64,000 nucleotides of DNA. Origin: Duganella sp. BJB480. Its GTDB lineage: Bacteria > Pseudomonadota > Gammaproteobacteria > Burkholderiales > Burkholderiaceae_D. The notes beneath the pieces are model-generated. The model worked only from the letters and a program-made list of their open reading frames with translations. It was not told the origin of the DNA and searched no databases. Location: the NCBI GenBank assembly GCA_003416985.1, contig QVIN01000004.1:310001-374000 (forward strand), in the 5' to 3' direction. Below, one piece after another: positions 35,721 through 42,403 of the stretch. The number at the start of each line of letters is the position of its first letter. Within the stretch, counting starts at the first letter, position 1. The position numbers were made by a program, and so were the translations under genes.

Positions 35721-35736
35721 AGCAAGCGCTGTGCCA
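35721..35736 (-). promoter_or_regulatory. Sigma54 (-24/-12) promoter of the ABC export operon
   Basis: On the minus strand the sequence TGGCACAGCGCTTGCT matches the RpoN consensus TGGCAC-N5-TTGC exactly, with GG and GC in correct spacing. The predicted start of transcription is near 35710, 61 bp before the adaptor ATG. The adjacent divergent gene encodes a sigma54 activator. Confidence 0.85.
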
Positions 35737-35786
35737 AGCCGGAAAACCCTGTATTGACGGCCTGTCTGGCCGGCGCCGGGCATTCG

Positions 35787-35804
35787 GTGTCCGCTTATGA
35801 ACAG
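35787..35804. promoter_or_regulatory. Putative activator site 2 (imperfect dyad)
   Basis: GTGTCCGCTTATGAACAG agrees with the neighbouring perfect dyad at 12 of 18 positions (GTGTxCG...GAACA). The centres are 24 bp apart, close to two helical turns. It lies about 75-95 bp upstream of the predicted sigma54 transcription start. Confidence 0.5.
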
Positions 35805-35810
35805 CGGCCG

Positions 35811-35828
35811 GTGTTCGGAACCGAACAC
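35811..35828. promoter_or_regulatory. Putative activator site 1 (inverted repeat)
   Basis: GTGTTCGGAACCGAACAC has perfect 8-bp arms around a 2-bp centre. It lies about 100-118 bp upstream of the predicted sigma54 start, the usual position of an enhancer for an NtrC-type activator, and about 73 bp before the activator gene's own ATG, so it may also serve autoregulation. Confidence 0.65.
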
Positions 35829-35900
35829 TTGCCGCGTGTGTGTGCGGCGCGCGGCCGCAAGCCATGTCCACAGCCGGTGAGCGGCTGCTAGAATGCCTGC

Positions 35901-37277
35901 ATGTCCGCTTACGTATTGATACTCGATGATGACGCCGATGTCGCCACTGCCGCACAGTTGCTGCTGCGGCGACGCTATGGCAAGGTCGCCACGCTGTGCG
36001 ATCCGGCGGGCCTGCCCGCCTTGCTGGCGCAGGGCGTGCCGGACGTGGTGCTGCTGGACCTGAACTTCACACCCGGCTCCATCGACGGCGAAGAAGGGCT
36101 GGCGGTGCTGGACCTGTTGCGCTCCCAGGCGCAGCCGCCGGCGGTGATCGCGATGACCGCCTACGCCGACGTGCCGCTGGCGGTGGAAGCGTTGAAGCGC
36201 GGCGCCGGCGATTTCATCACCAAGCCGTGGGACAACGCGCGGCTTGTGGCCGCCATCGACCAGGCGCTGGCCCGCCGCGCCGCGATGCGTGGCCCGGCCG
36301 CGACGACGCCCGACCTGATGGGCGAATCCTCGGCGATGCGCGAGCTGAAGGCGTTGATCGCCAGCGTGGCGCCGACCGAAGCCAACGTGATGGTGCTGGG
36401 CGAGAACGGTGTCGGCAAGGAGCTGGTGGCGCGCGCCATCCATGCGCTGTCGCGCCGCGCGGCCGGCACGTTGCTGGCGGTGGACATGGGGGCGCTGCCG
36501 GAATCGACGTTCGAGAGCGAGTTGTTCGGCCATCGCAAAGGCTCGTTCACCGATGCGAAGGCCGACAGGGCGGGGCGCTTCCAGGCCGCGCGCGGCGGTT
36601 CGCTGTTCTTGGACGAAATCGGCAACATGCCGCTGGCGGCGCAGGCCAAGCTGCTGACCGCGCTGGAGCGGCGCGAGGTGACGCCGATCGGCGCCGACAA
36701 GCCGGAGGCCATCGACGTTCGCATCGTCAGCGCGACCAATCTGGATGAGGCGCGGCTGTTCGATCCCGCCGTGTTCCGGCCGGATTTGCTGTTCCGGTTG
36801 AACACCATCGTGATCCGCGTGCCGCCGCTGCGCGAGCGGCGCGAGGATATTCCGCTGCTGCTGACGCATTATCTGAACCTGTACGCGCTGCAGTACGAGC
36901 GGCCGGCACGCAACGTGAGCGCGGCTGCGATGGACGGCTTGCTGCGCCACGATTGGCCGGGCAATGTGCGCGCGCTGCGCCATGCCTGCGAGCGCGCCGT
37001 GATCCTGGGCCAGGGAACCGAATTTTCCTTGAGCGATTTCGGACTCGGCGCCGGCATGGCGACGCTGGACGGCGGTGCGGATTTCATCGTCTCGCCGGGC
37101 ATCGTTGCCGCTTCCGCGCGCGGCTCCATCAGCGGCGACATGACCCTCGATGCGCTGGAGCGCGAGGCCATCGCCTCGGCACTGGCCCAATTCAACGGCA
37201 ATATCAGCCACGCCGCCAAGTCGCTGGGCGTGAGCCGCGCAGCGCTGTACCGCAAGCTGGGCAAGCATGGCATCTGA
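35901..37277 (+). CDS. Sigma54-dependent response regulator (NtrC family)
   Basis: A 458-aa activator with three domains. The receiver (1-125) has the phosphorylation site Asp53 in VVLLDLNF and Lys108 in FITKPW. The AAA+ domain (about 137-365) has Walker A GENGVGKE at 167-174 and Walker B GGSLFLDEIG. The DNA-binding Fis-type helix-turn-helix is at 434-457 (NISHAAKSLGVSRAALYRKL). The loop that contacts sigma54, normally GAFTGA, reads GSFTDA at 214-219. It should respond to the kinase encoded next and activate the divergent export operon. A TAGAAT 8 bp before the ATG could be a -10, which would make the mRNA nearly leaderless. Confidence 0.92.
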   Translation: MSAYVLILDDDADVATAAQLLLRRRYGKVATLCDPAGLPALLAQGVPDVVLLDLNFTPGSIDGEEGLAVLDLLRSQAQPPAVIAMTAYADVPLAVEALKRGAGDFITKPWDNARLVAAIDQALARRAAMRGPAATTPDLMGESSAMRELKALIASVAPTEANVMVLGENGVGKELVARAIHALSRRAAGTLLAVDMGALPESTFESELFGHRKGSFTDAKADRAGRFQAARGGSLFLDEIGNMPLAAQAKLLTALERREVTPIGADKPEAIDVRIVSATNLDEARLFDPAVFRPDLLFRLNTIVIRVPPLRERREDIPLLLTHYLNLYALQYERPARNVSAAAMDGLLRHDWPGNVRALRHACERAVILGQGTEFSLSDFGLGAGMATLDGGADFIVSPGIVAASARGSISGDMTLDALEREAIASALAQFNGNISHAAKSLGVSRAALYRKLGKHGI

Positions 37278-38514
37278 GCGCGCCCTCAAGCTGGGCGCCG
37301 CCGCCAGCGTCGCCGCCTTGATGGCGCTGACCGTCGTTGCCGACATCCTGTCCGCCACGCCAGAGCCGCGCCGCATCGTGCTGTGCGGCCTGGCCGCGCT
37401 GGTGCCGGCCGCCGCGTTGTGGCAATGCCTGCGCCGCTTGGCCCCCCGCGCCCCGCGCATGGAAACACAGGACAGCACCATGCTCCATGGCGCCGCATCC
37501 GCCGGCCGCGAACTGTCCGACACCATCCACGCACTGGAAGCCCGGCTCGAACACGCGCCCATCGCCCTGTTCAGCATCCAGAACGCGGCCGGCGCCGGCG
37601 CGGTGGCGCCGCTCAACGCCAGTGCGCGCCGCCTGCTCGCACCCGGCCGCGCCAGCGCGCCGCAGGACCTGCACCAGCTGCTGGCCGCGCAAACCGCCGG
37701 TCAACGACAGCTGATCAGCTTTGACACCGAGCGTGGCGTGGAGCGCGCATTGGTCGCCGTCTCCGCGCTGGCGATGCAGGGCGCGCCTCAGCGCCTGGCC
37801 GCGCTGATGCCGGTGGAGAGCGAACTGGAAGCCGAAGCCCTCAACGCCTGGCGCGAACTGGTGCAGGTGCTGACCCACGAGATCATGAACTCCCTGACGC
37901 CGGTCGCCTCGCTGTCGCGCACCGCCTGCGGCCTGCTGGACGAAGCTGCGGCGGGCCTGCCGGCCGATATCCACGCCGACCTGGGCACCGCGCTGGACGC
38001 CATCTCGCGCCGCGCCGCCAGCCTGGTGGATTTCGTCGGCAGCTATCGCAGCCTGTCGACGGTGCCCCAGGCGCAGCCGCAGCGCGTGCTGCTGGAGGAG
38101 CTGTTCGAACGCCTGTCCATGCTGATCGCGCCGCAGTGGCAGGAGCGGGGCGGACGCGTGTCGTTCTCGGTGGAGCCGGCGTCGCTGGCGGTGATGATCG
38201 ATCCGGGGCAGCTGGAGCAGGCGCTCATCAACCTGCTGAAGAACGCCGCCGAAGCCATCACCGGCAAGGCGCCGGAAGCGCAGGTGCGCGCGCGCCTGAG
38301 CCGGGGCGGACGTCTGCGCATCGAAGTGTCCGACAACGGCCCCGGCGTGCCGGAGACGCTGGCCGCGCACATCTTCACGCCGTTCTTCTCGACCAAGAAG
38401 CAGGGCCGGGGCATCGGCCTGGCGATGGTGCGGCACCTGGTGCACGCCAACGGCGGCACGGTGCGTTACGCGCGCTCGGTCAGCGCCGGCGCGCGCTTCA
38501 TGCTGACCTTCTAG
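37267..38514 (+). CDS. Sensor histidine kinase
   Basis: A 415-aa kinase. Two hydrophobic segments at about residues 9-29 and 37-54 form a membrane hairpin with almost no periplasmic loop. A PAS-like region (about 85-180) follows. The dimerisation/phosphoacceptor box is LTHEIMNSLTP (His204). The ATPase domain has the N box LINLLKNAAEAI, G1 VSDNGPGVP and G2 GRGIGLAMV. The lack of a periplasmic sensor suggests that it senses a membrane or cytosolic signal, possibly envelope stress. Its start overlaps the regulator gene by 11 bp, so they are co-expressed. Confidence 0.9.
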   Translation: MASERALKLGAAASVAALMALTVVADILSATPEPRRIVLCGLAALVPAAALWQCLRRLAPRAPRMETQDSTMLHGAASAGRELSDTIHALEARLEHAPIALFSIQNAAGAGAVAPLNASARRLLAPGRASAPQDLHQLLAAQTAGQRQLISFDTERGVERALVAVSALAMQGAPQRLAALMPVESELEAEALNAWRELVQVLTHEIMNSLTPVASLSRTACGLLDEAAAGLPADIHADLGTALDAISRRAASLVDFVGSYRSLSTVPQAQPQRVLLEELFERLSMLIAPQWQERGGRVSFSVEPASLAVMIDPGQLEQALINLLKNAAEAITGKAPEAQVRARLSRGGRLRIEVSDNGPGVPETLAAHIFTPFFSTKKQGRGIGLAMVRHLVHANGGTVRYARSVSAGARFMLTF

Positions 38515-38963
38515 CGCACCATGTCGATGTGCAGGATGCCGTCTTCGTCGTAAGGCTCGGTGACCTTCCTGAAGCCGTAGCCGCCGTAGAATTTTTCCAG
38601 GTGCGCCTGCGCGCCGATGCGGAAGCCGTGGCCGGGATGCAGCGCCTCGGCCAGCGGGATCGCCTTGGCCAGCAGCTCGCGGCCGATGCCGCTGCCGCGC
38701 GCGGCCTGCGTGGTCAGCACGCGGCCCAGCGACATCTCGTCGTACTTCACGCCCGGCGGCACGCAGCGCAGGTAGGCGACCAGCGTGCGCTTGCCGTCGA
38801 TCTCGCGCCACGCCATCAGGTGGTGGCACTGCGGATCGCAGCCGTCGATGTCGGGGTACAAGCAGGTCTGCTCCAGGATGAACACCTGCTGGCGCTGCAG
38901 CAGCACTTCATACCAGTCCAGGCGGGGGATGTCTTCAAAGGCCAGCCATTGCCACTCAATCAT
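38511..38963 (-). CDS. GNAT family N-acetyltransferase (ElaA-like)
   Basis: A 150-aa acetyltransferase of the ElaA group. Hallmarks are DIPRLDWYEVLLQRQQVFIL and a CPxxDGxDxQCHHL-like segment (YPDIDGCDPQCHHLMAW). The acetyl-CoA loop is LTTQAARGSGIGRELLAKAI (R/QxxGxG/A type), and the C-terminal part has LEKFYGGYGFRKV. The acceptor substrate is unknown. Its 3' end overlaps the convergent kinase gene by 4 bp. Confidence 0.88.
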   Translation of the reverse strand: MIEWQWLAFEDIPRLDWYEVLLQRQQVFILEQTCLYPDIDGCDPQCHHLMAWREIDGKRTLVAYLRCVPPGVKYDEMSLGRVLTTQAARGSGIGRELLAKAIPLAEALHPGHGFRIGAQAHLEKFYGGYGFRKVTEPYDEDGILHIDMVR

Positions 38964-39002
38964 TGCGCGTCCCGATGCGGATCAAAACATCGATTGTATG
39001 TG

Positions 39003-39037
39003 AAAAAAGGCCGGCGCCTCGGAGGAGGGGCCGGCCT
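39003..39037 (-). terminator. Rho-independent terminator of ohr
   Basis: An 8-bp GC stem (AGGCCGGC/GCCGGCCT) with a 14-base loop. On the minus strand it is followed by six T. It begins 22 bp after the ohr stop codon. Confidence 0.8.
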
Positions 39038-39058
39038 GTCGTTCGCTGACTGGATCGA

Positions 39059-39484
39059 TTAGACGATGGTCAGGGTCACGTCGATGTTGCCGCGGGTGGC
39101 GTTCGAGTATGGGCACACGACGTGGGCGGCGGCGACCAGCTTTTCAGCGGTTGCGCGGTCCAGGCCTGGCAGCGAGATTTTCAGTTCCACTTCGATGCCG
39201 AAACCGGTAGGGATGGCGCCGATGCCGACGATGCCTTCGACCGACACGTCCGCAGGCACGGCGATCTTGTCGCGGCCGCCGACGAATTTCATCGCGCCGA
39301 TGAAGCAGGCCGAGTAGCCGGCTGCGAACAGCTGCTCAGGGTTGGTGCCGACGGCGCCGGCGCCGCCCAGTTCTTTCGGGGTGGTCAGCTTCACGTCCAG
39401 CACGTTGTCGGAGGAAACCGCACGGCCTTCGCGGCCACCGGTTGCTTTTGCGTTTGCGCGGTACAGAACTTGTTGGATCGACAT
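39059..39484 (-). CDS. ohr: Organic hydroperoxide resistance protein Ohr
   Basis: A 141-aa thiol peroxidase of the OsmC/Ohr family that reduces organic hydroperoxides using a reactive cysteine and lipoylated partners. The two catalytic cysteines are in the usual motifs: [12 protein letters not shown] (peroxidatic) and [14 protein letters not shown] (resolving). The N-terminus has the family's [17 protein letters not shown] segment. The length is normal. A good sigma70 promoter and a dyad at the -10 lie upstream. No ohrR gene (MarR repressor) is adjacent. Confidence 0.93.
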   Translation of the reverse strand: MSIQQVLYRANAKATGGREGRAVSSDNVLDVKLTTPKELGGAGAVGTNPEQLFAAGYSACFIGAMKFVGGRDKIAVPADVSVEGIVGIGAIPTGFGIEVELKISLPGLDRATAEKLVAAAHVVCPYSNATRGNIDVTLTIV

Positions 39485-39578
39485 GATGATTCCTTTTCAG
39501 TGAGTGGGGATGTTTAATTAACTATCTAATCGCTAGCTACTTACTTCTACTATCCGACGCTGTTTGCAGCGCCCATGA

Positions 39579-39611
39579 GCACACTATAGATTGTGTGCGA
39601 TTGAATAGCAA
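39579..39611 (-). promoter_or_regulatory. ohr promoter with overlapping dyad
   Basis: On the minus strand TTGCTA (-35, 39606-39611) and TATAGT (-10, 39583-39588) are separated by 17 bp. The inverted repeat GCACAC-N8-GTGTGC (39579-39598) covers the -10 and is a candidate operator for a MarR/OhrR-type repressor. Downstream, CGCTG-TTTG-CAGCG (39558-39571) can form a small stem in the 5' untranslated RNA. Confidence 0.6.
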
Positions 39612-39761
39612 GCGATTTTTAAACATATTTTTGGCCTTTACCGTCGCCGCTCATCCCGCCCGTTATCTGCGGTGCCCACCGGTTATCAGGTGTGGTCGTT
39701 TTTATATGTTGTCCTGCCTACAATTCATCCATCAAACGCACTCTATGGATGGAACCCTGTG

Positions 39762-41699
39762 ATGAATACGCATGTAATCAACGGACTGGCCGAGCTTTGG
39801 AAGGACTCGAAGGGGTCTCCAGATATTCGCATTGCGGTACTTGATGGGGTGCCTGACTTGTCTCATCCCTCGCTGCGATCGGCTGACATCAAATCCATCA
39901 CAACTGGAGCCGCCGGTGCGGTTGGCGGTGCGACGACAAACCATGCGACGCACATCTTCAGCAAAATCTTCGGCGAAGGTGATGGAGACGGAGGCATTCA
40001 AGGCTGGGCTCCTGGCTGCAAGGGCATTTCGATTCCTATTTTTTCCGCCGGCCCCAGCAATCGCGTCTCGCAAAGAGACCTGGTCAACGCGCTACGTATC
40101 GCCATCGACCACGAGGCCCAGGTGATCAATATCAGCGGCGGCCAGCTCGTCAGCGCCAACAATGAAGCCGACACATCGCTGCGCGACATCGTGCAGGAGT
40201 GCCATGACAAAAACATACTCGTTGTCGCGGCGGCCGGTAATAACGGCTGCGAATGCCGGCACATTCCCGCCAGCTTGCCGCATGTGCTGGCCGTAGGCGC
40301 CATGGACAGTAACGGCCAGCCTATGGATTTCAGTAACTGGGGAAATGAATACCTCACGCAAGGAATACTTGCGCCTGGACAGGAAATACTCGGAGCCCAG
40401 GCCAATGGCGCAAGCGCCCGCCTGACAGGTACCAGTTTCGCCACCCCACTCGTGTCCGCAGTTGCCGCCCTGCTGCTCTCTATACAACGGAAGAGAGGCA
40501 TGCCCGCCTCTCCCAACCAGGTGCGTGAGGCACTTCTCGCGAGTGCCTCACCATGCGATCCCCGCTGGGGGTCGGACTGTCGCCGATTCCTGGCCGGGCG
40601 TCTGAATATTCAACAGGCCTATGCTCACCTATTCAATGGAGGAAGTGCTATGACTCACCAACCAACGGACGCCGACACCAGCGTCCCATCCACAGTATCG
40701 CTCACACCGTCCAGCCTGGAGCCACAAGGGTCCCTGGACACGGTGGCCGCCTTGCCGGCCGAGGCGCCCGTAGATTCCGCAGGCGTCGTTAGCGTGGCCG
40801 CCAGCGCCACGGGCATCATTCCGTCCGGCGCCACCGGCATCGTTCCGTCCGGCCCGTGCGGATGCAAGCCGTCATCGTCGTCGTTGGTCTACGCCCTCGG
40901 GAAAATCGGCTACGACTTCGGTACCGAAGCCCGCCGCGACGGCTTCACTCAGCTGATGCCTGCCGGCCAGAGCCCCTACAACCCTGAGCAGTTGCTGGCC
41001 TATCTGGAAAACCGCGAGTTCGAATCCAGCATGTTGATCTGGACGCTCAACATCGACCTGACCCCCATCTATGCAATCGAACCAAGCGAGCCCTTCGCAC
41101 GCGACACGTACGGCCTGCTGGTGGGCGCCCTGGAAGGGCAGGTGGCGAAGCCGGATTCCGACGGCTATGTCGAGCGCGTTTCCATTCCCGGCTACCTCAC
41201 CGGCAAAACGGTGCGGCTGTATTCCGGCCAGGTGGTGCCAGTGATCTCGGTGGTTCCGCGTGGCCTCTACTACTGGAACGTGAACAAGCTGATCGACACT
41301 GCGATGAAGGCAGCCAACCTCACCGACAAGGACGACAAGCTGAAGACCGGCCTGCGCGAGTTCCTGAACCGCATTTACTACGACTTCCGCAATCTCGGCA
41401 CCGCGTCTTCGGAACGGGCCATGAATTTTGCCGCCACCAATGCCTTCCAGGCAATCACCGTGTTCGCGGAAAACCTGACGCCGGACGACAACGGGCATTC
41501 GCGTCAACTGGCCAAGATCGCCGTGGAGAAGAGCCCCTTCTGCCGTCTCGATTCCGATTGCTGGGACGTCAAACTGGCCTTCTTCGATCCCGAGAACGAT
41601 CAGCGCGCATGGCGCATCGTGCGCTACACGATAGACGTGAGCGACGTGATGCCCGTGACGATCGGCGATCCGAAAGCCTGGGCGGCAACCAGCTTCTGA
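39762..41699 (+). CDS. PatA/PatG-family subtilisin-like maturation protease (S8)
   Basis: A 645-aa protein with no signal peptide. Residues about 20-245 form a subtilase domain: Asp28 in RIAVLDGVPD, His61 in NHATHIFSKIF (HATH instead of HGTH), oxyanion Asn160 in AAAGNNG and nucleophile Ser225 in GTSFATP. A low-complexity linker (about 300-372) contains ATGIIPSG/ATGIVPSG and a CGC. The C-terminal 270 residues begin SLVYALGKIGYDFGTEARRD, which I recognise as the conserved domain of cyanobactin maturation proteases of the PatA/PatG family. Those proteases cut leader peptides or macrocyclise precursors. Two small precursor-like genes follow at once. The ATG at 39762 (GGA about 10 bases upstream) is preferred over an upstream GTG at 39672. 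Confidence 0.85.
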   Translation: MNTHVINGLAELWKDSKGSPDIRIAVLDGVPDLSHPSLRSADIKSITTGAAGAVGGATTNHATHIFSKIFGEGDGDGGIQGWAPGCKGISIPIFSAGPSNRVSQRDLVNALRIAIDHEAQVINISGGQLVSANNEADTSLRDIVQECHDKNILVVAAAGNNGCECRHIPASLPHVLAVGAMDSNGQPMDFSNWGNEYLTQGILAPGQEILGAQANGASARLTGTSFATPLVSAVAALLLSIQRKRGMPASPNQVREALLASASPCDPRWGSDCRRFLAGRLNIQQAYAHLFNGGSAMTHQPTDADTSVPSTVSLTPSSLEPQGSLDTVAALPAEAPVDSAGVVSVAASATGIIPSGATGIVPSGPCGCKPSSSSLVYALGKIGYDFGTEARRDGFTQLMPAGQSPYNPEQLLAYLENREFESSMLIWTLNIDLTPIYAIEPSEPFARDTYGLLVGALEGQVAKPDSDGYVERVSIPGYLTGKTVRLYSGQVVPVISVVPRGLYYWNVNKLIDTAMKAANLTDKDDKLKTGLREFLNRIYYDFRNLGTASSERAMNFAATNAFQAITVFAENLTPDDNGHSRQLAKIAVEKSPFCRLDSDCWDVKLAFFDPENDQRAWRIVRYTIDVSDVMPVTIGDPKAWAATSF

Positions 41700-41701
41700 T
41701 A

Positions 41702-41720
41702 TCCGGCGTATTGCGCCGGA
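41702..41720 (+). promoter_or_regulatory. Stem-loop between protease and peptide genes
   Basis: A perfect 7-bp stem TCCGGCG/CGCCGGA with loop TATTG begins 3 bases after the protease stop codon. No T-run follows, so it is not a classic terminator. It could stabilise the upstream message or reduce read-through so that the peptide genes are expressed at a different level from the protease. Confidence 0.5.
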
Positions 41721-41821
41721 CAGGAAGACACGGGGGAGTAGCGGAGGTGGCGGCTGGTCCGCCTCAAGAGGCCCTCGTGGAGAAATCCAGCCATATTTCA
41801 ACCTCACTTTGGAGAATCATC

Positions 41822-42025
41822 ATGAAAAAAGCGAACTACGAGTTTTCGAGCAAACAGCACATCGGCATGCCTATGCAGGCCAGCCCTGTGCATCGCACCA
41901 TGGCCGGCGGCGGCGCCATCTCCGACGCCAGCGGCATCGAGGCATCGGGCTGGTGGGATACGCTGAAGAGCGTGGCCTCCACCGTCGCCCCATATGCTGC
42001 CAAAGTCGCGGGCGCCCTGCTGTAA
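41822..42025 (+). CDS. Putative cyanobactin-like precursor peptide 1
   Basis: A 67-aa peptide. GGAG stands 7 bases before the ATG, which fixes the start although the frame is open further upstream. Residues 16-27 (MPMQASPVHRTM) share the pattern M-P-x-Q-A-x-P-[VI]-x-R-[ST]-M with the next peptide and resemble the conserved start of cyanobactin leaders (P-x-Q-x-x-P-V-x-R). Residues 38-42 are GIEAS, like the GLEAS recognition element that PatA cleaves after. The remaining 25 residues (43-67, beginning GWWDTLKS) are amphipathic, with two Trp, two Lys and one Asp, like a membrane-active helix. The RSI-type heterocyclase-binding element and the C-terminal AYDG element of patellamide-type precursors are absent. 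Confidence 0.75.
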   Translation: MKKANYEFSSKQHIGMPMQASPVHRTMAGGGAISDASGIEASGWWDTLKSVASTVAPYAAKVAGALL

Positions 42026-42163
42026 GCGCATGTTTGCGCGCTGACGCACGTCCCCGTTCGGTTTGACCAGGGGGACGGGGTTCCACCGGCCGGCGGCCTT
42101 GGCCAGGCGCCGGTGGAATTTCGATGCGTCACGCGCCCCCCAATCAACCCACGCGAGGACATC

Positions 42164-42379
42164 ATGAAGACACGCCACCACCACACACCTGTGCGCCGCT
42201 CCATGCCGGACCAGGCTCAGCCCATCCAGCGCAGTATGTACCACGGACCGATACCAAGCCATCCAGACTTCGCGGGAGGATTCTTCAACGTGATTGCGGG
42301 ACTGCAGCACGCACACCCATCCATCTGTCACATCCTGTCGCCGGTCGCTCAATGGGATTGCCAGGCCGGCTTCGACTAA
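42164..42379 (+). CDS. Putative cyanobactin-like precursor peptide 2
   Basis: A 71-aa peptide with GAGGA before the ATG. The N-terminus is His/Arg-rich. Residues 14-25 (MPDQAQPIQRSM) match the leader motif of peptide 1 at the same distance from the start. The rest is unlike peptide 1: a Gly/Phe-rich middle (DFAGGFFNVIAG) and a tail with two cysteines (ICHILSP and WDCQAGFD). No GIEAS element is seen. The gene lies 138 bp after peptide 1 and 24 bp before the alpha/beta hydrolase gene, so all appear to be one transcription unit. I infer a second substrate of the same protease. Confidence 0.7.
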   Translation: MKTRHHHTPVRRSMPDQAQPIQRSMYHGPIPSHPDFAGGFFNVIAGLQHAHPSICHILSPVAQWDCQAGFD

Positions 42380-42403
42380 GCCATCGCCAGAAAGGACGCC
42401 AGC

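Noticed and set aside
35436..37616. Open frame of 726 codons on the minus strand covering the response regulator and the control region
   Set aside because: It would bury the sigma54 promoter and read antisense through a perfect NtrC-type gene.
41558..41821. N-terminal extension of peptide 1 back into the protease gene
   Set aside because: The frame is open, but the extension overlaps the protease coding sequence and lacks a ribosome site; the ATG at 41822 has GGAG at the right distance.
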